A stretch of DNA of 64,000 nucleotides, taken from NCBI GenBank assembly GCA_942159475.1, contig OW804095.1, forward strand, positions 150,526,808-150,590,807. The letters are read 5' to 3'. Under the pieces are notes generated by a model, which made no database searches, was not told the origin of the DNA, and was given only the letters and a program-made list of their open reading frames with translations. The position numbers and the translations under genes were made by a program. The stretch comes from Sthenelais limicola. Its lineage: Eukaryota; Annelida; Polychaeta; Phyllodocida; Sigalionidae. Of this stretch, positions 46,951-56,982 are shown piece after piece (positions within the stretch are counted from its first letter, which is position 1; each line of letters starts with the position of its first letter).

Positions 46951-49900
46951 TCCATGACCGGATCACATAAGCCCCATTCATCACTTGGTAAATCGGATTC
47001 TGAATCTCTTTTAGATTTCCAGGTCCGTTGGTTAGGAATGAATTGTGGATTCTTGGTGGTATTGCATTGTGTAATGAGGTATTAAAATATTAAAGGAATG
47101 TCTTGGCGACCATCTAAGAGATTTTCATGAATAGTTCTAATGTATATATACCCGGATATCCTTGGTGATTTGTGCGTATTGATATCCGCTGATTGCGCCG
47201 ATCCACATAGAAATTGTCTCATATATAGAAAACTATCGTGACTTGTTCCTAACTTGCATCGAGGAATCAAAGAGAGGCATATCCCAAGTTCTCTATGTTG
47301 TGGTCGGGCGTTGTATGGACGGAATGGAACTGCATTCTATTATAAATAGATACATTTTGGGTGCGTTGACATTGCGATACATGTGGTCTTGTGGTTGCCC
47401 AACGATCGAGTGTTGATGGATTTGGCGCTAGTTTTTTTTATGTATAACAGTTAGCCTAATAACTATCCTTGAGGACTAGAATTACACTTTAACCACAACA
47501 GGAGTGTGTCAACCTTGCAATATACGCAAATATATTTCAAGCTATTTCAATCTATACTTAGTGGGTATATACCAATAAATCAATTCATCAAGGAAGTACT
47601 CCGTTTCCATATCTAGTATGTTGGAACAAGTCCCCGGTCGCGTGGACTCCCCCAAACCGCAACACACATAATATTTTGATTTGAAAATACTTTATTTGCC
47701 AAGTTATTACATTTTTTTTTACATTTATTTACATTAACAAGTTATTACATTTATATTCATCTGCCACTGCTTTGATTTAATAGGTTAGAATCTATAATTT
47801 CGAGGATCGTTTTAAAGTATTCGGTTTCAGTTTCAGTGGAGTCCCAACAACTCATTTTATTAAACGTTTTAAACAATTACAGTTCGTTTTAAAAATATTC
47901 CTCCAAATGCGCCAAGCACCAAATGGCAATCTGTACACTTGACCCTCACAGGGAGCCGCGATGAATGTTCATGGTTGAGATTTTGTTTCATTCTAGTTTC
48001 CCACATCAATTGATCTAATTGCACTAGGCAATTGTCTTCATGAGTTATATCAGAGGTAAACATGGGCATCCTTTAATGTAGATCCCCAACTGTATTTCCG
48101 GCAAATGAAATCTTTCGGGGATTATTATTTTCTTGATAAATCTGCATCCAATTAAAATGAGTCAAAAATCAAAGTTATTCCATTTTCTGACTATATATTA
48201 TGCATGAATTAATGCTACCAAGCCCTGAGGCGTTGTAGCTTCTATTTATACAATAATTCATTTCTACTCCCATCTAAGTTCCTTTTCCGAATATATGACC
48301 ATATATATCTAGCATAAAATCAAATATGGTTTATCACATGCCTGCATGCCTGTATTACATCAGAGACGTTGTAATGTCATTTGCAACGCTGAAGCAAAGT
48401 ATAAAAAGCGAATTCTATATGCTGGCAGTTTGCAACACTTTTGTGACATTTATGTACTTTCCCCATTTCTATTTCATGAATTAATATCGATTCGATTAAA
48501 TGTGTACATGTTAAATATGGACAGCTGTTAGAAACACTTTATTATTATTGAATTGTTTATCCAGCTATAACTATAAGAGTCAGAAGTATTGTAGCATACC
48601 TCAGACAAGGAAAAAGTGAAAAGAAACTGTAGGTTTATCTCAAGTTTTTAACAATTTAGAAAAAAAAACTAAATCTAAAAAGTGCATAAAAAGCATTCCA
48701 CACACAGCTTTTCAGATAAGGTCCCTAACACTAATTCCCACCATACAGATGTATAACACATCTCAGTGGATATACAACATAATTAATCCAAAATCATTGT
48801 TCTAAGAATTTTTTTGCATGAAAACACCAAAACGCAAATCAGACGATTTTTGAAAAATAGTCAGATTTAATACCTATCTAAAATTTCTTTTCTAAAATTA
48901 AACACCGTAAAAATAAATTTAACTTAAAAAAGTCAATATAATATATGTTTCGTCTCACTTCTCCCGAAATTCACAGATGATTACATCGCTTATTCAAAGC
49001 GTTTATCATGCGTGCCTGCTAGGCTATATGCGCATATCAACAGTGGAAAACAGTATAATCTCAAGGCCAAAGATTTCCTGTACACAATTGCAAGTTTACT
49101 TATATATTATACATCCCATATGCGTCATAGTTATACGTCAGGGATTGTGTCAAATTGCCGAGTTTATGTAACAAAATCTGAATCATTTACACCTAAACTT
49201 TCTTAACGATTCCATATACCACCAGCCTCATCCCTAAAACGTAAAAAGGGGGTGACGTCAGGGTTAGTTTAGAACTGGTAGTGGCCGGCTGCCCAGTAGC
49301 GCGAAGGAATCAAATTTAAGCTGATCAAATGTGAAGAGAGAGAACACAAGAAGATCAATGTCTAATCACTTGAGTCTTGGCGTGTGCAGCACGGTGTCAC
49401 ACTGTGAAGCAGGTGTCTATGGCAGTGATTAACACATTGCTCACATTCTAACCTGGAAGTACAGTCTATACTATAGTCTGTCACAATTGCTACCAATGTT
49501 GCAGGATATTTATAAGAAAAAAAACCCACTTTTGGTCATTGATTTCTGGAATCTTTAGCCAATATAGGGATAGTGCATGCATGGTGGGAAGACCACCAAC
49601 TAACCGAAACACTGCCAAATAGGAAAGCCTCCAACTAGGAAAACCACCAACTGGAGAATTGTTAATTCAATGTGCATATCAATTATTCGCCAAGGTTAAA
49701 GTCGTGCACATCTTTTTTGAGTCAAATAAATGCAAAATGCAATAGACTTGAAACAAAAAAACAAGAACATTTTTTAAAATCAATTTCTATTTTCATCTGC
49801 AGAAGTGTCAAAGTTAATTTCTAGGTGTGTAGTCTAGAAAAACATTGTTTGCTTTTTTTCATTGGACGTGCGTCGATGTAATTTGGGTTTGTATTTTTTG

Positions 49901-50487
49901 CCCATACACATTAGCTGAACCTATCAGGAGATTCTATTATAGGACTGAATGCACACACATTTCTGTGTCATTTGCAATCTGCAGTCTGCAGTCTGCAGTC
50001 AACTCGATATTTTGCTTGAATAACTATAACCTAAACTAAAAGTTTGCCCGCAAAAGACCTAACGAAGCAGTTGAGAGCGTTGAGAGCTTTCCAAAGCCTC
50101 GACATCCAGGGAAACGCCGGGTTCAACATTGATTGAGACAGACAATAGACCATGTCACAACTACATGGCCATGATTTCAAGGAACTGGAAACCCGCGATA
50201 TTGAGAGGGGGAAGGGGGTGGGGCGCAGAGTGTGTGGGGTTGGGGTGGTGCTCTAATAATGTTAACATGATATCAAACATGATAATATTGCAATGATGAA
50301 TTAATCGTGTAGCCATGTACGGTAAGTGAGAAAAGTGTCAAGTCTATCTACAGCTACCACTATTTCTCAAACGTGCTTTCATTCTTTCCAAACCTTCTCC
50401 ACCTGCCCCCACTGCCAGCCCCCTCCGCCTCCCCCGCCCCCCTCCCACCATGCATGTACCCACCTTGCTACCTTACACATTGTATGT
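46951..50487. other. Intergenic sequence between FGF and the LINE
   Basis: No supported gene. It contains a minus-strand LINE 3' tail (47670-47696), one more TGACGTCA at 49253-49260, and a CTGCAGT triplicate near 49980-49998. Confidence 0.45.
47670..47696 (-). mobile_element. Minus-strand LINE-type 3' tail
   Basis: On the minus strand AATAAAGTATTTTCAAATCA, the same AATAAA-plus-tail layout as plus-strand copies elsewhere. Confidence 0.35.
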
Positions 50488-50722
50488 GGGTCAGATTTTC
50501 AGAAAATGTACAATTCGACTTCGCCAATCTTCTCAAATAACCCTAATTTTAGACGAAAATAAAGTTCAAAATACAGTTCAACCTAGCCAAACAGATTGCT
50601 AGAATCTATGCAATGCCTAATATTCTCGAATTTACCTAGTATTGACCAAATTGCAGCTTAATTCTGAAGAACTTACTAAATTAATACAGCTGCCAATTGT
50701 ACATTTTCTGAAAATCTGACCC
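50488..50722 (-). mobile_element. Family A MITE, copy 26
   Basis: Complete, reversed, ATGT on both sides. Confidence 0.85.
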
Positions 50723-50726
50723 ATGT

Positions 50727-51289
50727 GCGACCACGGCTATGTCACACACTCACAGAATGTTCATTCGTCCAGATTAGACCAGCCACCACCAGCCTGGATC
50801 TTACGCAATAACCGCATTCTCAGACATGGGCAGCAAATGGTATTTCATCACAGGCTTCAGTTCCTCAAGGTGAAAAGTCCATTGGATTTAGGACCTGGGA
50901 AAGTTTGACTTATTAAATAAATGTTTGTTTAAATGCTTCTATTCAATGTCGCTATATGCATGGGAATCAAGTATATTCTTTTCTTAGACGATCCTGACAT
51001 CTATACTAATATTATAACTACCATAAATACCAAGTGTTTATATAAATATTTATCGTTTGCAGTTTGATAAATTCTACCTTTTATTCCGACATTACATGAT
51101 TGGTAGAATTAGCCACATATGAACATCGATATGAACATTGCCTTCATTTAATATGAAGGCAATGTTAGGACGTGCTAGGACGTGCTATGCCGCTCCGTAG
51201 ATAATTTTCTCCAATTTTTGGGGCTATCTAACTTTCACTGCCTACCAAATGGTATGAAACTATTCAGCTATTGCTATGGATTACAACTA
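50727..51289. other. Sequence between family A copy 26 and the LINE
   Basis: Includes a hairpin with 14-bp arms AACATTGCCTTCAT / ATGAAGGCAATGTT (51134-51166). The LINE 5' end may lie in this stretch. Confidence 0.4.
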
Positions 51290-51494
51290 TCTACATCTCA
51301 CGTATAGACTCACTCAGGGCACCGAATAATCTCCTCATCAAGCCACCGCGCAAGACAGACGTCGCGCAAAACTCGCTGGCATCCTCGAGGCATCGCCCTT
51401 GATATATTATCGCCCATCAACGACCACGGTATTTTTCTAATATTGACTTTATCGAATACAAACTCACAGGTGATTTGAACTATATGCATTCAAC

Positions 51495-53786
51495 ATGGCT
51501 CAAAGGTCCTCTATGACGGAGTTATTTACTAGTCTATTAGGGTTTGACAAAAGTGAGGACGAAAACTTTACGACCTCCACACCAGTGTTAGGGAGCGGAG
51601 GCTCAAAGGAAATATTGAGCCCTTCGCCCACCTCACTCTCCTCTAAAACAGACCAGATCTCGTGTGAACGGATGAAATCCACAATGTCATCACCTCATAA
51701 TATTGATCACCTACCTCAAGTCCACTCAAAAGTGGCATTTTCCAATGATGTATATTTGTCTGTGAACGAATCTCTAGGCTTGGTTGATGAAAAGGCGAAC
51801 ACTCTCCCTTTGGTTATGTCTCAGCCGCTGTCAACGTCCCTGCACGATCCTAACACTGAAATTAGTGACCTGGTTCGTCAGAGATCTATGCTTCACAAAT
51901 CATTTGCAGACATCTCAACAAATACTGATGATACTAAATCATTTGCAAACATCTCAACAAATACCGATGATACTATGATTAGGGCATCCCCGTTATCAAA
52001 AGCCACTGACACTAATGATTTATTAGTTATATCAACGCCGACAGACACTGAAACGCTAGTGTCAACTTCGCTGTCAAGTATCATTCCTGACAACTTATCT
52101 CACGCGAAAAGTGTTACAGATTCCTCTACTAATACTGTTGATCATAGGACGGACTCCTCAACAAATACTGATAATCATAGGGTTGATGGAATCTCGCATG
52201 ATAAAACTGTTGATACCTCAGACTTAAACTCTGTCTCACAAACCCCTGACGACAACCGAGTTGCCCCGACTAGCTTGACTGACAGCATGATCGCTATGTT
52301 AGTCCAGCAGCTGTCACCGGTGATCGAAGCGGCTGTCACAGCAGGGACTGTTTCTAAAGATTCCAGTGTAATTAAATCTATCGAAGCTGATATGTCTAGC
52401 ATCAGTTCTGACTTATTTGCTTTTTCACAACACATTGATGAGAGGTTCACAAAAATAGAAAACACACTAGCCAAGATGAGTTCAACGCAAGATGTCACCT
52501 CGAACGACACAATAACAGCTGAGGTCAGATCTATCGTTGACGAAGGTAAAGGCGAGGCAAAGAAGATAACTGAGTCTATCGATGAGCTAAGAGCAGCAAC
52601 AATATCTAAACTTGAAAATCTAGCAGTAAATACTCACGATTTTCCAATGATGCCAATGCAACGTCAAGATAACCACTGGTTTCCTCAGCACACACAACAT
52701 CCCGATGGTCCGCCTAGAGGCTGGGGCCACCGACCTCACCGTTCATTTCCTCCGTCAACAAGTGCACCTCCTCGTAGTGCTGTGCCTCCACGTGGAAACA
52801 GAGGAAATGGTGGTAAACGAAGGTTCCTCGTGCTGAATGATATTAATGAGCTTGGTGAAGACAACATCCGCCAAACAATTGGAGATCTCTTCCTGACACT
52901 TGATAAAACCTATGACGTAAATGACATAGAAGAAGTCTATAGGATTGGAGTCTACGATGTAAGAATAAATAGGTCAGTCTTCATTCGCACCAAGTCCAGC
53001 GAAATCTTGTTGAAACTAGAAAAGGCCATCACCACGATTCGCCGTGACCCACGCTTCTCACAATGTGAAGTGAAAGCAGATGGACTAATTGTCCCCTCCT
53101 ACGAGTACAATCTATTGCGTGATTGTCACCATCTATTGAAGCTAAATGGTCATCAATCCGAGCTTCGTGGTAGTCACATAATAGTCCATGGTAACACGAC
53201 AGAGTGCTTCTCTCGCAAAGATCTTGATCTTCTTCCTGATGGATGTCGCCCGGAAGATGCCAGGATAGTTGAGGTCAAAGGTGGAGAGGAAAGGGGTCTC
53301 GGCTTTAAAAGCGAGCACTCCTTTCTGTCTAACTTTCACCCGGCCAATATTCATTATGACGGCCATGACTACACGTCCGTGGAACACGCTTTCCAAGCTG
53401 CAAAGGCCAAACAGCTGGGGCGTACGGAGTTGGCCGAAGTGATACGGAAAACTCCGAACCCATACGAAGTGAAAAGAATTGCGAAAGAAGAGCTTACGAC
53501 CACACCTGATTGGAGAAAGAAGGAGCGAGGGCTACTGGAAGAATTAATTCAGATCAAATTCGACCAGAACAATGCCCTGAGGGAAAAGTTCCTGAAACTT
53601 CCGCACACGGAATTCTACGAAATGACGGCCGACCGGAAGTGGGCTGCAGGTCACAATCTACCGAGGGTCATTGGGGAAGACGGTCTCCGGTCATCAATAC
53701 AACTGGAGATGCTTAAAGGCACAAATCATTGCGGTAACATATTAACTAAACTCAAGAAAGACCTTTCTCAGCAGGGCTATAACTGA
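51495..53786 (+). CDS. LINE ORF1: RNA-binding-like protein with C-terminal NADAR domain
   Basis: 763 residues. Residues 1-290 are hydrophilic, Ser/Thr/Asp-rich, with short tandem repeats of an STNTDD motif (about residues 135-230). Residues ~295-375 look like a coiled coil (ISSDLFAFSQHIDERFTKIE), followed by a Pro/His/Arg-rich linker. Residues ~438-590 resemble the RRM plus C-terminal domain of L1-type ORF1 proteins (DIEEVYRIGVYDVR, then RSVFIRTKSSE). Residues ~600-760 are a complete NADAR (YbiA/DUF1768) domain: FLSNFHP at 610, SVEHAFQAAKA with Glu630, NPYEVKRIAKEE, DWRKKERG, IKFDQN, DRKWAAG with Trp716, and a closing CGNILTKLKKDL. NADAR enzymes remove ADP-ribose from guanine bases in DNA; whether this one is active is inference, but the conserved residues I can recognise are present. 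The ATG at 51495 has A at -3. The frame is uninterrupted. The usual role of ORF1 is to bind LINE RNA and chaperone target-primed reverse transcription. Confidence 0.88.
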   Translation: MAQRSSMTELFTSLLGFDKSEDENFTTSTPVLGSGGSKEILSPSPTSLSSKTDQISCERMKSTMSSPHNIDHLPQVHSKVAFSNDVYLSVNESLGLVDEKANTLPLVMSQPLSTSLHDPNTEISDLVRQRSMLHKSFADISTNTDDTKSFANISTNTDDTMIRASPLSKATDTNDLLVISTPTDTETLVSTSLSSIIPDNLSHAKSVTDSSTNTVDHRTDSSTNTDNHRVDGISHDKTVDTSDLNSVSQTPDDNRVAPTSLTDSMIAMLVQQLSPVIEAAVTAGTVSKDSSVIKSIEADMSSISSDLFAFSQHIDERFTKIENTLAKMSSTQDVTSNDTITAEVRSIVDEGKGEAKKITESIDELRAATISKLENLAVNTHDFPMMPMQRQDNHWFPQHTQHPDGPPRGWGHRPHRSFPPSTSAPPRSAVPPRGNRGNGGKRRFLVLNDINELGEDNIRQTIGDLFLTLDKTYDVNDIEEVYRIGVYDVRINRSVFIRTKSSEILLKLEKAITTIRRDPRFSQCEVKADGLIVPSYEYNLLRDCHHLLKLNGHQSELRGSHIIVHGNTTECFSRKDLDLLPDGCRPEDARIVEVKGGEERGLGFKSEHSFLSNFHPANIHYDGHDYTSVEHAFQAAKAKQLGRTELAEVIRKTPNPYEVKRIAKEELTTTPDWRKKERGLLEELIQIKFDQNNALREKFLKLPHTEFYEMTADRKWAAGHNLPRVIGEDGLRSSIQLEMLKGTNHCGNILTKLKKDLSQQGYN

Positions 53787-53866
53787 CCATCTCATTTGAT
53801 AACTTTATCCGCTTAGAGACAGGATCCAGAGCTGCCATTGAACACTATCTCCTATTATCGCTCATC

Positions 53867-54547
53867 ATGTTTACATTATTGATCATCGGTGACTCCCGTG
53901 CGGGCTCCTTATCCCAATCGCTTCGACATCACATACGTGCTGGAACTAATGTTACCATCTCCTCCTGCCCTGGAGCTAACCTATTACAGTCAGTCAAAAG
54001 ATCAACTAGCAAGCTTCACAGAGTAGATCCTGAACACATAATAGTTGTGTCAGGCCTCTGCTCGCTAACTACAAAGAATCCTATATCGAAGGAAGTCACT
54101 CTAGTCACCACATCAGACGAGGATGCAATGATCTCGCTGAGATCAGAGCTCCTTCAGTCTTACCAATATGTCCTACATCATACGACGGGTTCGCCAAAAA
54201 TCAGTTTTGCTCCTATTACTGGTATGAATCTAGCTTTGTATAATAATAGGAAGGAGGTCGCCAGTGGTACACTACAGGTAGACGACCTACCTCCACATCC
54301 TCTACAGGACACTTTAGACCACCAAGTTGAACTTGCTTTAAAAATAATCTTGGACTTTAATATTTCTCACCAAGTCAGCACTCCATGGACGCAGCGATTG
54401 ATCCATAGATTCCATTCAAACACACAATCATATACTCATAATTACGATCATATGTCGCCCGATGGTTGTCACCTTTCACCCCATCTCCAGAACTATTGGG
54501 CTAAAGCCATTGCCAAGACCTACTCCTCCAATCTTAACCTTTCCTGA
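53867..54547 (+). CDS. LINE middle ORF: SGNH/GDSL-type hydrolase
   Basis: 226 residues, starting 80 bases after the ORF1 stop. An N-terminal LLIIGDSRAGSL is the GDS block with the nucleophile Ser10; HIIVVSGLCSLT (about residues 63-75) sits where SGNH proteins have their third block, but with a Cys/Ser in place of the usual Asn; SPDGCHLSPHL near the C terminus supplies the Asp199-x-x-His202 dyad. SGNH-type esterase domains are known in CR1-clade LINEs, normally within ORF1; here it is a stand-alone ORF. There is no signal peptide. Its role in retrotransposition is not established; esterase, lipid contact and RNA-binding roles have all been considered for this class. Translation presumably needs reinitiation or internal entry after ORF1. 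Confidence 0.82.
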   Translation: MFTLLIIGDSRAGSLSQSLRHHIRAGTNVTISSCPGANLLQSVKRSTSKLHRVDPEHIIVVSGLCSLTTKNPISKEVTLVTTSDEDAMISLRSELLQSYQYVLHHTTGSPKISFAPITGMNLALYNNRKEVASGTLQVDDLPPHPLQDTLDHQVELALKIILDFNISHQVSTPWTQRLIHRFHSNTQSYTHNYDHMSPDGCHLSPHLQNYWAKAIAKTYSSNLNLS

Positions 54548-56043
54548 CATTCACAAATTAATCTTAGGCCAGTCGCCTAATATATTTGATACTTCATCAT
54601 AAAGATTACTGTGTTGAATTCTCAAGGGATGTCAGACAGTACTAGGTGTAACTTGCTTAGTGCCCTAGTGCTCTCTTCTAATACATCCACTGAGGATCTC
54701 AGACTAGTCTATATAATAATGCAAGATTTCTAGTGAACAAACTCAAATGATCCTGTATGAATATTCTTCAAATTCTATGCGTCAGTTATTTAGGTGCTAA
54801 ATATTATTAGCCAATACTGACTACTCTGTTAATTACTATACCGATATACTGTGTCTCTCCCCATTGTCTTTCAGAAATGAGGTCACTTGCTTAGTTCCTC
54901 ATCTCGACACACTCTGTGGTGGGACTCAGATATCTTTTACATCTTTCTTTGTAACATGTTATCAAAGATGCTGCTTCAGTGTTTCCAGTAACATCTCTCT
55001 AGCTTGGTTATACCATATTAGTGCCATGTCACATACCTATATTTGAAGGTATCCTAATGATGGTGCCTAGTGGTCATTGACCTTAATAGTATAGGGGTCT
55101 TCAAACTCGAATCTCCTGTTCACTTAGGAAGAAAAATAAGAAAAATATGTGAAGAAAAATATATGTGGATGCAAGTATCTTATTTTGTTTTAATTATTAA
55201 TTTATTTTATGATATTATATAATATTATCTTATAATATTATATAATATTATCTCGCTCGTGGTGTACTTGTCTATATGTATACGAATATATATTATATGT
55301 ATGCTTTCTTTCTCTGTCTTCTCACCTGACCGTAGTAGATTGATGTGTCTAATTTGCACGATGTTAACTATCATCTATTCAACCCAAGGACTTGTAATAA
55401 GGTTGAACATTTCTACTGCTGTCGCTAACCACCAATGAAATGTGTGGAAGTGTGCTTCCGATATCACAGTGTTTATTACTTAACTGTGTGTATATATATC
55501 TGCATACTAAACTCAATGGTAATATTCAGGTAATCTAATCTAATCTAATTACTCTGTCCAAAGCTGATTGCCTGGATTAATTATTAATTCAAAATATTTC
55601 AAAGTCTCACTGTTTATTATCACTGATGATTATCTCTTTGCACCACAATTTAAGTTTATATTTATATTTATATTTGTACGCGTCTCATGGATTATGGTCT
55701 GAAATAATGGTCTCAAATATAATGGTCTATTCGATAATCAACAATTGCCCTTGATAAGAACAACCTGGTGTTTCTATTTGGCAAATGATCTGGTTCTGGT
55801 TCTCTTATAGCCGATTCTGTACCCAAGCTACTGCAGTCAAATGTCGCTGCTCACTCTTGTACTCTTGCACGATCTAATTACTGTTAGTAACGCTATCAGC
55901 TAAATACAAGAGAAATGTTAATCATATTATCATTATTGTACATCCATGTCTACGCATTCATTGCATTTAATAATATAAGTCCCCTTTTATTCTCACTCAC
56001 GTTCCCCCCTTACTGTTACGCGTAGAAGGAAGTTTGCATTATC
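54548..56043 (+). other. Long non-coding spacer inside the LINE
   Basis: Nearly 1.5 kb between the SGNH ORF and ORF2 with no ORF above 60 codons of interest. It contains AT-rich repeats (TTATATAATATTA units near 55200-55250) and a short CTAAT tandem at 55528-55546. It could hold an internal ribosome entry or promoter for ORF2, or an older insertion into the element. Nothing specific is recognised. Confidence 0.5.
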
Positions 56044-56982
56044 ATGATGTCAGACATTGGCAGCACGACGCTGCACTCCTTCGCAGAGTTAAGTAACCTT
56101 GGGAGTATCAAAATGGTCTCATGGAACATTCGAAGCCTAGCTAAACATTTTGACCAAGTAGAGCTCTTAACATCTGGTCTTGATCTGGACCTAATTCGTT
56201 TTTCTGAGACATGGCTCAACTCAAACACGCATGATAACTCTCTAAGGCTTCACGGTTATTCTTTGTACAGATCTGACAGAGCTGTCAAGAAAAGAGGGGG
56301 TGGCCTCTGTACGTATTTTAATAATAATTTGGTAGTGGACACGGAGAAGTATAAACATCTTAATACGTCTGATACAAATCTTGAAATACAGATAGCACAG
56401 ATAAAGAAAGGTTTCAACAAGACATGCACGATTCTCAATGTCTATAGGCCACCTAGTGGCTGTACCAAAGTTCTCATCGAGAAACTTCATTTTATACTCT
56501 CTAAAATTAATAGTTCTCATGACACCTACATCATGGGTGACTTTAATTTGGATTATCAAAATATTAAAGAATCCAAGTCCAGTATCTCTACTGAGCTTCG
56601 GAATTTATTGGATGATTTCTCTTTAATCCAATACATTAAGCAAACTACCCGTTCCACTCTAAAATCGAACACAACCATCGACCACCTTTACACAAACTCT
56701 CAACATGTCAGTTCTGCAGGTATAATTGATATTTCGGTTTCGGATCATTTTCCTATTTTTATGGTACGAAAGAAGCCAAGGACCAAATATGTCACTGGGA
56801 CCTTCTGGGCTCGGAATACAAAGTGCTTAGACCAGAAAATACTTAATAACACCCTAAAAAATTTAGACTGGGGGGCCTTCTTTAATAACCCAGACCCAGA
56901 GAAATGCTGGGAGACTTTACTTGAGAGAATTGTCTTTTATTTGGACATAATGTGTCCATTAAAGGAATTCAGAAACGTCTGA
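56044..56982 (+). CDS. LINE ORF2, part 1: APE-type endonuclease (ends at in-frame TGA)
   Basis: 312 residues of an exonuclease-endonuclease-phosphatase domain. Visible motifs: MVSWNIRSL (Asn28), SETWL (Glu55), a YRSDR...GGG strand, NVYRPP, GDFNLD at 165, IDHLYTN, and SDHFPIF with Asp234-His235. All metal-binding and catalytic positions I know of for this family are present. The enzyme nicks target DNA to start target-primed reverse transcription. The frame stops at TGA 56980-56982 and continues in the same frame into the RT part, so this is one ORF2 split by a single nonsense codon. The codon lies in a gtcTGAgtc context; a C-to-T change in a CpG (CGA to TGA) would explain it. Confidence 0.86.
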   Translation: MMSDIGSTTLHSFAELSNLGSIKMVSWNIRSLAKHFDQVELLTSGLDLDLIRFSETWLNSNTHDNSLRLHGYSLYRSDRAVKKRGGGLCTYFNNNLVVDTEKYKHLNTSDTNLEIQIAQIKKGFNKTCTILNVYRPPSGCTKVLIEKLHFILSKINSSHDTYIMGDFNLDYQNIKESKSSISTELRNLLDDFSLIQYIKQTTRSTLKSNTTIDHLYTNSQHVSSAGIIDISVSDHFPIFMVRKKPRTKYVTGTFWARNTKCLDQKILNNTLKNLDWGAFFNNPDPEKCWETLLERIVFYLDIMCPLKEFRNV

